DNA of 64,000 bases, from positions 1,150,923 through 1,214,922 of the forward strand of contig CM041204.1 in the NCBI GenBank assembly GCA_023078555.1. The letters are read 5' to 3'. Shown here piece after piece: positions 37,168-46,310 of the stretch (its first letter is position 1; each line of letters opens with the position of its first letter). The notes under the pieces were generated by a model, which was not told the origin of the DNA, searched no databases, and worked only from the letters and a program-made list of their open reading frames with translations. The translations under genes were made by a program, and so were the position numbers. The DNA comes from Ulva prolifera (taxonomy: Eukaryota; Chlorophyta; Ulvophyceae; Ulvales; Ulvaceae).

Positions 37168-38061
37168 ATGAGCTCCTCTGCCAGGCCGCTTTGCTTTGGT
37201 AAATTGGCTGTTTGTATCGCCTTCCACAAGCCGTGCACACTGCCTGTCACCTTCGGCAGACGCGAGGCGGGGCACATCCGGTCACTCCCCTCTAATTCCA
37301 AAAGTAAAAAGTATGCTCACACGTCTAGGTGGCTTATGCCAAGGTTTAATCTGCAAGACGGGCACGATTTTCACAGTGTTCATGGTATGCAGTTCGCTAG
37401 GCTTGCCAGAGACGAGCAGCGACGTCACCGAGCGGCCATCAAAGCTACAGGAAGCCGTCCAAAAGCTTCGTTCATATGGTCCAGCTGGAATAGCAGCCTA
37501 CGGTGTGCTGACGACGGTGTACTATGCCGTTGTAGTGGCTTTTGTGTGGCTAGCAGTGCTGCATGTGCAGCCTGGCGGAGGGTGGCAACTCGCAAGCAGA
37601 AAGCTTGCCGAGGCATTCGCCTCAGCCTGGGCTATCTCGCAAATCACCAAAATTCCTCGCGCCCTCGGGTGTGCCTTCTGATCCTTGTGCATCTCCCAGC
37701 TGTTTCCTGTTTCAGATGTGGGTTGCTCCCTGCAGACTATCCTGATGGACAGCATGATGCTGCAGGGCACTGTTCTTGGCCCCATTCGCGGACAAAGCTA
37801 TGAACTGGATAATTGAAAAGACATGGTTCCAGTCAAAAGGACAGGTTTGCCCCCCTATCTGCATATATTTGCACACCCGTGGCAAGCCAGTGGGAGTAGG
37901 GCGGCGAACGTGTTGATGCGTGCTTACTCTTGTGGTTTCTGAAACGTGATGCTCTGATGTTTGGTGAATGAGATCATATGCAGGTTCTGGCAGCGACAGT
38001 GTTGGTGAGCATCACGTTCGCTCTGCTTGTTGCGGGGTCGCTGGTTCTGACAGCTTTGTAA
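37168..38061 (+). CDS. DUF1279/FAM210-like membrane protein, plastid type
   Basis: The conserved part reads LRSYGPAGIAAYGVLTTVYY, then a hydrophobic helix, AEAFASAWAISQITKIPRALG, then after an intron ALFLAPFADKAMNWIIEKTW. After another intron a last helix reads LVSITFALLVAGSLVLTAL. This is the order seen in plant chloroplast DUF1279 proteins. Exon ends that fit in phase are ...-37668, 37766-37844 and 37984-38061. A frame from 37168 (MSSSARPLCFGKLAVC.., rich in Ser, Arg and Lys) looks like a transit peptide, but its splice to the conserved exon is not resolved. An alternative start lies within the frame near 37.2-37.4 kb. Function in the family is poorly known. The retrotransposon lies 120 bp beyond the stop. 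Confidence 0.8.
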
Positions 38062-38180
38062 AACAAATTTGAATGCACAGATGCTGTCCCAGTTGCAGTG
38101 ATACTATTTGTGTGTGAGTGTCATGCAACGCTTCCACTGCCAAGAAAATTTTCTCCAGGGGGGACACTGGCTGTGTGTTG

Positions 38181-38185
38181 CAAGT
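38181..38185. repeat. Target site duplication of the LTR element (left)
   Basis: CAAGT, identical to 53043-53047. It lies directly outside the TG end of the 3' LTR. Confidence 0.9.
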
Positions 38186-38274
38186 TGAAGCCGTTGAGGA
38201 TAGATAGTAATGTTTACACGAGATAACGAAGAGAATACTGAGTCGAAATCCGCAGGTAAACCGTGGCGTCTTGC

Positions 38275-38282
38275 CTTATGTA
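38275..38282. repeat. 8-bp target duplication of nested element (left)
   Basis: CTTATGTA, repeated at 39524-39531. It occurs once in the uninterrupted 5' LTR. Confidence 0.95.
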
Positions 38283-39523
38283 TAAGGCTGGCATGTACCG
38301 GTACAGGTACATGTACCGGTACAAAAATATGCGGTACATTACCGGGATATTGGCAAAATGCGGGATACCAGGAACATTTGGGTGTCTCTTGATGTACCGT
38401 TGACCGGTACATATTGGAGTGGCAATGTTCCGATGTTCGGAATATTCTTTAGATTTATGAGGTTGCGGTCAGTCTTAAGGTCGTTTGCAGCGCGCGCGGT
38501 GCTCGTGCGCGTTACGCTTTTCCGTGTGTGAGCGCTGATATGAACACAACAGCGCTACCGAGGCCTCGAGCCACATCAAATTCAATTATCAAATGTTCAG
38601 GTTCATGTACGGTACACAACGGTGCTGCAAAATTGAGTGTTGCACGCATGCAAGTTGTTTGTCCCTGTGCAACGCGGCATCTTTATACTCTCGCTACGCA
38701 CAAAGGTAATAAGAGCACCAAATGTAGCATCGATGTTGGTTTTTTCAAAGACATGCACGATTACCAGCGTGAAAGCAGCATTGCTCACACCGCTACAACG
38801 TCCTCGCCAAGGTTCCTTGAGCCGTGCCACACTCCATTCTACAGTAGTGGATGGGGTTGCTATGCTTCTAGACAGTGTGGCTACGGCTAGGCAAGATAGG
38901 CTGTGTGCAAGGTGTCAGTGTCGCAAAGGTCTCAGACTCACAACCAGCCTGATCAAACACCAGTCGTTTGACCAACGAAAATCCATGTTTGACCACCTTC
39001 ACTGCCTGAGCTTTACTAGACGATATACTTGCTCAATTCAATGCTTTGTGGGAGCATTGCTGTGAACACAACTGCGCAGTGAGCTGCACATAGGGGGCAG
39101 CTACACAAGCACATATTTACTTGCATACAGATCATTCAATTATGTTGTTTTGTAATTATGAAAGCACTTGTTCTGTGCTTTCCAATGATATATTTCTTGA
39201 GTTGATCCGATGTCTCATAACATTGTGTCAATTGCATCAACACAACATGTCATTGAGCTCCGTTTTGAGAGATTTGACAATCGTATATAACCGCTACAGT
39301 AGCCCTCTCTGGTCCAACACAACTGAAACCTTGTCACAATGTGCCTAAAGCTGTTGCAAATCAGTTGCAAAAGACCAAATGCTTTAATTTAAATTTTGCT
39401 AGCTGGTAGCTTCATGTTTCCGATTTGCATGGGTCTCAAATGTATGATATTCCGGAACATGTTCCATATGTTCCGATGTACCGGGAATAAATGCCCAATC
39501 GATGTACCGCTTTTCCAGGCTTA
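38283..39523. mobile_element. Non-autonomous hAT-like DNA transposon nested in the LTR
   Basis: A 1,241-bp insert with an 8-bp target duplication (CTTATGTA) and short inverted ends: TAAGGCTGG on the left and TAAGCCTGG in the complement of the right. Both subterminal regions are crowded with GGTAC/GTACC palindromes, as expected for transposase binding sites. No transposase frame is seen. The empty site is preserved in the 5' LTR, so the insertion is younger than the retrotransposon. The superfamily is inferred from duplication length and end sequence. Confidence 0.8.
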
Positions 39524-39531
39524 CTTATGTA
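39524..39531. repeat. 8-bp target duplication of nested element (right)
   Basis: CTTATGTA, copy of 38275-38282. Confidence 0.95.
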
Positions 39532-39637
39532 CCTATTGTGTTCAGAACAGTGTCAGCTGTGCCACCCTGGCAGCAGCCCGCAGCGCTGCAGTACTCGAGA
39601 TAACGAGGTACAGTGCAGCTGCAGCGAAATGGCATCA

Positions 39638-39650
39638 GTCCTCCCCTCTA
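39638..39650 (-). promoter_or_regulatory. Polypurine tract
   Basis: On minus it reads TAGAGGGGAGGAC, directly before the TG of the 3' LTR. This is the position where plus-strand DNA synthesis is primed in LTR elements. Confidence 0.85.
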
Positions 39651-39716
39651 GCTGTATGCTGCACAGGAGAAGATAGCACACAATCAAAATCAAAACAACA
39701 GCAGAGCAGACAAAGC

Positions 39717-42700
39717 TCAGCTCAGGCCTTCTCGATCAGGGCCGAAATAATCATGCAGGGCGTTTTCCCAAACTACATCCACCTCATCGTCACTTTCGTA
39801 GTCTTCTTCGACTTCAACTTCTTCGATTATTGATGAACCGTAGCTCTTGACTGACGCACACTTCAACTTCTCAGTGCGCTTGAATTTCCTCTCAAACAAC
39901 TTCAACAACTTCCTTTCTTCTGGCTCCTGCAGCTTGCTCTGATGAAGCCACTCAACTCCGCCATCATGCCTCACCACGAAATACTCCGCAGGGATGTCCA
40001 GTAAGGATGATAGACGTGATGGAGCTCTACCAGCAGCTCGTTTGCGATCTAGGATCTGCACAATTGGATTGTAAGAGGGCTGCGGATGTAAAGCCGGATA
40101 GGAGACATCGATGTCAGTCGTCCCATCGTGCAGCCATGGGCGCACATCACAAACGTTGAAAACGTTGTGGATTCGAGAATAAGCGTCAGGCAAATTCAAC
40201 GTAACTGTACCATGCTCAGAGACAGTGACAACCTGAAACGGACCAACGTATTTAGGTTGCAACTTCGGCACTTGTGTAGACGTGCGAACAACATCCAACA
40301 CTTTGGTAGACACCTTGACCATGTCACCTGCCTGATAGACATGCGCACGATCAGATGCTTTGTGAGCACGGATCATGCCTTGTCGTGCATCCTCGAGTGT
40401 GAGGTGTACTTTGGCGAATTCGTCAACGCGCTCGTGTAGCCACACTTCGACATCAATGTGAGGCGATTGCGTCAAACCAGTGAGAGGTGCACGCAAATCA
40501 CGAGGACACCAGCCAAACAGTAGTCTGTGAGGCGTATATCCTGTAGCAGAATGTACAGTGTTGTGATATGCGAACAGAAATGCTGGGACTCTGCGTTCCC
40601 AATCAGTCTGATACTGGTTCACGTATGAACGCAATGACGTGAGAAACACGCGATGGAATTGTTCCGTTTGCCCGTCGGTTTGAGGGTGATACCCAGAGGA
40701 GAGTCGTAATTCGACTCGAAGGAAGCTCTTGTGAGCTTGCATCATCGACGCAGTCAGCCTGGTGTCGCGATCACCAACGATCACTTCAGGTAGGCCAACC
40801 CAGCTAAAGACTCGCTCCCACAGAATGCGGATCGTGTCTTTAGTGGTCGAATGCGTAGCAATCGGGACAATGATAGCCCATTTACTGAATTTGTCAACGA
40901 TGTTCAGTACAGAATCGTAACCTTCAGCAGTCGTAGGAAGTCCTTTCAACCAATCGAGTGTGATTGTATGGAAAGGTCCTTTCGGTACCTCCAGCGGATG
41001 AAGCGGAGGCTTCGGCTGAACTGTAGGCTTGTTCAATTGACATTTCGTGCACCGCAAGACGTAGTCTTTCATGTCTTGGCGCATAGACTGCCAATAATAA
41101 TGCTGCGAAATAGCATGATAACTCTTTTCCCAACCGAAATGTCCGGCCAATGGGGAGTCGTGATACTCCGACAGCAACGAACGACGCAGCAGGCCTTGGT
41201 CAGGCACGTACACCGCATGCACCTTGTCACGGACGTAGTACAATACACCGTTGTGCAGCGCGTAATGCGAGGTCTTCGAGACATGCACTGGGCCTTGCAG
41301 CGCTCGTTTATAGAGCCTGTAGGACTCTCTGTTCTGCTTGACTGCAGTCTGAATGCGACTGAGCCAGTTATCGTACGGCGCGACTGCACCGATAATCATT
41401 AGCTTAAGATCTGGTCGACGTGACAGACCGTCAGCGAAGTCATTCGAGTCACCCGGAATGTACTTGACAGTGAGGTTGAACTCGGACAGGAACTGCTGCC
41501 AACGGACCTGACGCGCTGAAAGCGACGCCTGTGTCATGAAATGTTGCAGCGGCCTGTGATCAGTCTGACAAATGACTTTGAACTCAGATCCGTATAGAAA
41601 GTGTCGCCAGACACGTAGTGCCAACACGATAGCGAGGAGCTCTCGCTCGTGCACAGGATAATTTCGTTCAGCGTGGTTGAGTCTGTGTGAGAAGAACGTT
41701 ATGGGACGTCTTTGCTCTGGAACAGGCTCCTGTTCGAGGGATGCACCAACTGCATAATTAGATGCATCTGTGACAACAAAGAAAGGTTTCGATGTGTCTG
41801 GGTGCATTAGCACTGGTGCGTCGAGGACTGCTTGCTTGAGCTTGCACAAGGCAGCTTGCTCGCGGTCGCCCCAACACCATGGCGTGCTCTTGCTAGTGAG
41901 CTCTGTGAGTGGAGCAGCGATATCTGCGTAGTTCTTGATGTACGCTCGCCAGAACCCGAAGGTCCCGAGCAGAGAGCGCACTTCAGACACATTGTTTGGT
42001 TCAGGCCAACGCTGTAGTGCCTCCCCCCGGAGAGGGTCGATGGCCATGCCATCGGCGCTGACAATGTGACCGAGAAAATCGATCGTAGTCTGCAGCCACA
42101 TGCACTTGGACGGCTTAACGTACAGTTGCCGTTCACGCAGCCGTTGTAAAACAGCGCGAATGTGCATCAGATGCTCTTCACGAGAGCGACTGAATATGCA
42201 AACATCGTCAAGATAGATTGCGATGAAATGCAAGAAGGACAAATACTGGCCCGAAGGCAGCCGTACATTATCCCTGAACGCATCGTCCATCAGAAACTGG
42301 AACGTTGACGCTGCACCGCACAAGCCCATAGGCATGACAAGGAACTCGAAGTTCCCATACGGCGTGGTGAACGCAGTCTTAGGTATATCTTCCTTTTTCA
42401 TTCGGATTTGATAGTACCCATCGAGCAAGTCCAGCTTGCTGAAGTAACATGCACCAGACATGCGTGTGAGCAGGTCTGCAGTACGCGGCAACCGGTACGC
42501 AATCCTGTTGAGTGTTTTCGAATTCAATTTGACGTACGAAATGACCATACGCCAGGAACGTTTGCCTGTAACTGGATCAGGCTTCTTAGGCACAAACAGC
42601 ACGGGCGCAGCCCATGGTGACAGGGATGGCTTGATCCAGCCTTTCGCGATGAAATCAGCAATGTACTGCTTAATTATCGTATGTTCCTCAGCCGTAAACG

Positions 42701-43694
42701 GCAATGGAGGACGCGACGACGGCGTAACGTCCGGCGCGGTTTCAATCGTGTGTTCGATTATGGACCCATCTGCAGCGGTCCGCACAGGTGGCAGACCGCC
42801 TGGAATCTGAGGCACCAAGATGTCCTTGAACTCGTCAAGTAGTTTGCGCATCTCCGGATCGTCAGCTCCAGGAGCTTGATCCGCTGTGACAGCGCGCAGT
42901 TCAGGCGTTACACAGGCCATGAACGCATGCTGCACTTGCTCAGCTGGCAGATGTTTCACGTCTGCCGCAAACTGTTGAAACGTACAGAGTTCGATGAAAT
43001 CGGACTCGAATTCTGGGACAGAATCCTCAGAGTGTGCGTGAAGCACGACAGTGCTGCCATTGTAATTAAGGCGCATAGTACGTGCGTGTGGAGCTAGCAC
43101 CGCATGGTGCGCATCCATGAAATCCATGCCGAGTATGGCATGAAACTGTGGCATGTCAACAACCAAGAAATGGTGTTTCGCTCGAAACGGCCCAAGCTGC
43201 ACCCACATGGAGTGAACCTGTCCGATAATCGGCGTGGACGAGCCATTGGCCAGCTTGGCCGAAGAGGCATATTCGCGAAAGCGAATTCCTCTTGTGTCAC
43301 AGAATTCTTTCGAAATGAAAGAGTGTGACGCGCCGGTGTCGGCCAGGAAGAGGCAATACTCATGGAGTGCTTGCCCTTCGAAGGTCATAGACCTCTTGCC
43401 TAAAGGCAAAGAGCAAATGGTGATATCACCAAGCTCTGAAGCAGTGGATTTCTCCTTTCTGCTGAGCATAGCCTTGCGGCCATGAGCGCCCGAAGGCTTC
43501 GCGTCCCGAACGGGAGGCTTCGAGCCACAGTCTCTAGAGAGACGGGCTGGAGTGTGCTTAGCATCACTCGAGGGCAATTCAGACACGTCATAGACGAGAT
43601 CATCATCACCGTAGGCACCCTCAAGGGGCGCGAACTCGTGTTCGAGTTCGGGGGACGGTTGTTTCCGAGCCTCGAAAACAACTCGCCCGGGCAT
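39717..43694 (-). CDS. pol: Ty3/gypsy pol polyprotein (PR-RT-RH-IN-chromo-like)
   Basis: One frame of 1,325 residues. The aspartic protease active site is LADTGASHSF near residue 119. The reverse transcriptase has FSKLDLLDGYYQIRM and IYLDDVCIFS (YLDD near 495). RNase H has FFVVTDASNYAVGASLEQ near 640. The integrase zinc motif runs HDSPLAGH to CTKCQ near 843-890. Catalytic Asp-Asp-Glu residues are in TLDWLKGLP (about 915), VGDRDTRL (about 973) and GQTEQFHR (about 1008). Near 1211-1265, VQILDRKR and YFVVRHDGGVEWLHQSKL look like a chromodomain-type tail. An upstream TGA closes the frame at about 43718, so pol is translated by reinitiation or frameshifting, or is cut off by a mutation. All catalytic residues appear intact. 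Confidence 0.95.
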   Translation of the reverse strand: MPGRVVFEARKQPSPELEHEFAPLEGAYGDDDLVYDVSELPSSDAKHTPARLSRDCGSKPPVRDAKPSGAHGRKAMLSRKEKSTASELGDITICSLPLGKRSMTFEGQALHEYCLFLADTGASHSFISKEFCDTRGIRFREYASSAKLANGSSTPIIGQVHSMWVQLGPFRAKHHFLVVDMPQFHAILGMDFMDAHHAVLAPHARTMRLNYNGSTVVLHAHSEDSVPEFESDFIELCTFQQFAADVKHLPAEQVQHAFMACVTPELRAVTADQAPGADDPEMRKLLDEFKDILVPQIPGGLPPVRTAADGSIIEHTIETAPDVTPSSRPPLPFTAEEHTIIKQYIADFIAKGWIKPSLSPWAAPVLFVPKKPDPVTGKRSWRMVISYVKLNSKTLNRIAYRLPRTADLLTRMSGACYFSKLDLLDGYYQIRMKKEDIPKTAFTTPYGNFEFLVMPMGLCGAASTFQFLMDDAFRDNVRLPSGQYLSFLHFIAIYLDDVCIFSRSREEHLMHIRAVLQRLRERQLYVKPSKCMWLQTTIDFLGHIVSADGMAIDPLRGEALQRWPEPNNVSEVRSLLGTFGFWRAYIKNYADIAAPLTELTSKSTPWCWGDREQAALCKLKQAVLDAPVLMHPDTSKPFFVVTDASNYAVGASLEQEPVPEQRRPITFFSHRLNHAERNYPVHERELLAIVLALRVWRHFLYGSEFKVICQTDHRPLQHFMTQASLSARQVRWQQFLSEFNLTVKYIPGDSNDFADGLSRRPDLKLMIIGAVAPYDNWLSRIQTAVKQNRESYRLYKRALQGPVHVSKTSHYALHNGVLYYVRDKVHAVYVPDQGLLRRSLLSEYHDSPLAGHFGWEKSYHAISQHYYWQSMRQDMKDYVLRCTKCQLNKPTVQPKPPLHPLEVPKGPFHTITLDWLKGLPTTAEGYDSVLNIVDKFSKWAIIVPIATHSTTKDTIRILWERVFSWVGLPEVIVGDRDTRLTASMMQAHKSFLRVELRLSSGYHPQTDGQTEQFHRVFLTSLRSYVNQYQTDWERRVPAFLFAYHNTVHSATGYTPHRLLFGWCPRDLRAPLTGLTQSPHIDVEVWLHERVDEFAKVHLTLEDARQGMIRAHKASDRAHVYQAGDMVKVSTKVLDVVRTSTQVPKLQPKYVGPFQVVTVSEHGTVTLNLPDAYSRIHNVFNVCDVRPWLHDGTTDIDVSYPALHPQPSYNPIVQILDRKRAAGRAPSRLSSLLDIPAEYFVVRHDGGVEWLHQSKLQEPEERKLLKLFERKFKRTEKLKCASVKSYGSSIIEEVEVEEDYESDDEVDVVWENALHDYFGPDREGLS

Positions 43695-43702
43695 AGCGAA
43701 AG

Positions 43703-43849
43703 TTAATTCGCTTGGGCTTTTTCAACTGGCTTCCCACGCCACTTACCCTCTTTCTTCAACTGAATCACGCGCTTGCAATCGTCAGTGTTATGCGATGTGC
43801 TCTTGTGGTATGCACAGTACTTGCCAGTTTTTTTGCAATGCATTGGCTT
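43703..43849 (-). CDS. Gag zinc-knuckle segment in a shifted frame
   Basis: In a frame +1 to gag, the sequence reads KPMHCKKTGKYCAYHKST, then SHNTDDCKRVIQLKKEGKW and a TAA at 43705-43703. The YCAYHK....H....C spacing fits the knuckle that follows gag in Ty3/gypsy elements. Gag and pol share one frame, while this segment is +1 from gag and -1 to pol. It lies between a CCCC run (about 43855) and an AAAAA run (about 43715), where single-base changes or programmed slippage could occur. Confidence 0.7.
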   Translation of the reverse strand, partial: KPMHCKKTGKYCAYHKSTSHNTDDCKRVIQLKKEGKWRGKPVEKAQAN

Positions 43850-44543
43850 GCGGGGCCACGTTCTTACCGGGAGCACCGGCAGGAATCTTTCGATTCTTCA
43901 GACGTTCGCTGCGCTCAATGTCTTCAGCAATTTTAACAATTTCATCAAGCGTGTATGCGCGACCAGCACGGATCTGCTCGTGGAAAACCAAGTCGGACAA
44001 TGCCGGTTTGAGACCGTGGACAAATTGGTCCACGATGTCGCTGTCGGACAGACCAGTACCGTTCAACGCAATTTGCGACGACAACTGTAATAACGCTGTA
44101 TAATACTTGTTCACTGTATCTCCGTCATGTTGACGGAAGCGGCGAAACTGGCGACGCAAATACGATGTGTCAATGTCCGAGGCACCGAAACGCTTCTTAA
44201 AAGCTTCGACAAAATCATCTAGCGTCGAGAACTCATGAAACTTGAGCTGATACCACGTGGATGCTGGCGAACTCAGCGGAAAGCAACTTTGCACAGCAAC
44301 TAGCTTGGCATACTCGGGAAGTGAACGTTCCAATGCGAAAACTCGTTCGACGCGTGCCAAGAAGTGCGATGCATGCACACGAGTTTCAGGCGTACCAGTA
44401 AACTCGGGCAAAGAGAGAGTACCTTTTGGCAATAACTGGTTCAAAGTTGCACCTGTCGTCGTACTAGTAGAAAGAACATTGTGGGATGATGGTGGATTAC
44501 CTTGTCCTTGAGATCCGGAACCGGTGGGTTGGTTTTGGGACAT
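43788..44543 (-). CDS. gag: Ty3/gypsy gag (capsid) protein
   Basis: The start is taken at MSQNQPTGSGSQGQG (ATG at 44543), because the sequence before it is out of character with gag. The retrotransposon-gag domain shows LPEFTGTPETRVHASHFLARV, STWYQLKFHEFSTLDDFVEAF, FRRFRQHDGDTVNKYYTAL and LSDLVFHEQIRAGRAYTLDE. The frame ends at a TAA at 43788, but homology leaves this frame near 43850, where the zinc knuckle continues one base over. About 251 residues as read. Confidence 0.85.
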   Translation of the reverse strand: MSQNQPTGSGSQGQGNPPSSHNVLSTSTTTGATLNQLLPKGTLSLPEFTGTPETRVHASHFLARVERVFALERSLPEYAKLVAVQSCFPLSSPASTWYQLKFHEFSTLDDFVEAFKKRFGASDIDTSYLRRQFRRFRQHDGDTVNKYYTALLQLSSQIALNGTGLSDSDIVDQFVHGLKPALSDLVFHEQIRAGRAYTLDEIVKIAEDIERSERLKNRKIPAGAPGKNVAPQANALQKNWQVLCIPQEHIA

Positions 44544-46057
44544 ATCTAGTTCCGGGTCGACGTATAAATGAACACGAGGTGGACGATGGCTACCAGAACG
44601 AGTAGCACGACCGAATTCGAAGATCAAAGAGACCGTCATATTGCATGTTGCCTCGAGCACGCGCTCTTGAAATGGGGCGCTTGCGTGCTTGGGGTAGTGC
44701 TTGTGCACATGCATTCGAGATCGGAATCGCGAAAACTCGCGACGTGGAACAATCGAGGGACCACATGGGGTCACCGTGGGACCCCTTAAGGGGTACTGAA
44801 GGACATCTGAAGGTCCTAGAATTGTCGGTGGCCGCCGACAAATAGGAAAAGCTAGATGAGGCGTGCCGAGGGGGCGTAGCTAGCGCCCAACGTACGGCTC
44901 TAGCGAGTAGACAATCGAAAATAGCTTCCAAACGACCAAAATCCATGATACTAGCGATGAGCCAGTATGGAACAAGCCCGTGTGTGCGGGGGTGCTCAGA
45001 AAATCAGCATTTGTATGTGACGAGCGTGCTCTATGTGGGGTGCGGAGCACTCGCCCACATGTGAACAAAGGCCCGGAGCAACTTCTAAGTGGGTGTTCGC
45101 GCATATTGGAGCCATAATTATGACATGACCGCCACATAAGCCCGCGCATAAATCCGCACTTATCCCCTTACCCATTCGAGGCATCTTTATGCGTGGGCAC
45201 CGCGTGTTTATGATCCCGGGTCGGGGGATCGGCGATACTCTGCTTTGGTAGGTGGGCTGTGTGTACCGTCAAAGACGCTATTCCCCGCAGTGCATCTCGC
45301 ACGCTGTTTCATTGTGTCAACGAGACAGAAGAGTTTGATCTGCGCCGCCGCCGTGACGCAATCTCGTGGCCAGCAGAGCTACACAGAAGTCGTGCGTTTG
45401 CCATGCCCACCAGAATGGCCACTCGTGGCGAATCTGAAGGCGCATGGCAAACGAACGACCTCTGCGTAGCGCTGCTCACGGTACGTGAGTACGCCTCCGC
45501 ACAGTGACAGCAGTTTCTTATTCAAATGATGTTAATCGCAGAACATTGACTGGGCTGCCTGCAGTCGCCGGCCATGCAAGCGGCTGGTACGACCCAGACA
45601 CAAGCTATGTCGGCATGCAACTTCACAAAGTCAACTTCAAGTGAGTGGCGTCTGTGCAGTTATCAGTGAGTTATGTATAAAGCGACTGTGGCTCTTGTTC
45701 AGTACAACGTGGGATATCTTAGAGATAAATGCAGCTCGTGCAGTTGTGTGTCTCTTACCTTGCTTCATGAGAAGAGCACCCGATCTGCAATATTCCAAGA
45801 CTACGTACTGCACTACAAATCAATAGAAGGCACGCCATGACACAGTAGGGGCCAAGGATAGGTACAGCGTAGCTAGGCGGGTCTGCTTGCGTGACCTTGT
45901 TCAACCGATGGACATCCATCATATTGTCTCGCAGAAACATACAGCGTGCCTGTTGATCCTGCAACATGATGTGTCTTGTTAGGAGGCATGGCGTGATCAC
46001 GGCGTACGTTGGTCTGCACGTCCAATCGTTCGGGGATCCCTGTAGCCATGTGACGAC

Positions 46058-46310
46058 AGTACCGCGGGGCCCGCGAAACCCGTGGCGCACCTGTGGCGAC
46101 AGGGCACCGCCGCTGCAAGGTGCCGCTAGTACCGCGGGGCCCGCGGAACTCGTGGCACTCTTGTGGCGACAGGGCACCGCCGCTGCAAGGTGCCGCTAGT
46201 ACCGCGGGGCCCGCGGAACTCGTGGCACTCTTGTGGCAACAGGGCACCGCCGCTGCAAGGTGCCACTAGTGCCGCGGCGCCCGCGGAACTCGTAACAGCC
46301 CTGTCGCAAC
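46058..46310. repeat. 70-bp GC-rich tandem repeat, about 3.6 copies
   Basis: Units start at 46058, 46128, 46198 and 46268 with AGTACCGCGGGGCCCGCG, and the last unit is diverged and partial. Each unit also has GGCACCGCCGCTGCAAGGTGCC, itself an inverted repeat. GC content stands out from the neighbouring leader. Confidence 0.9.

Larger units (their letters stand above)
38186..39637 (-). repeat. 3' LTR, interrupted by a hAT-like element
   Basis: The outer part 38186-38282 and inner part 39532-39637 add up to 203 bp and match 52840-53042 base for base. Ends are TG...CA with an imperfect TGAnGCC inverted end. The polypurine tract adjoins at 39638. Confidence 0.95.
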
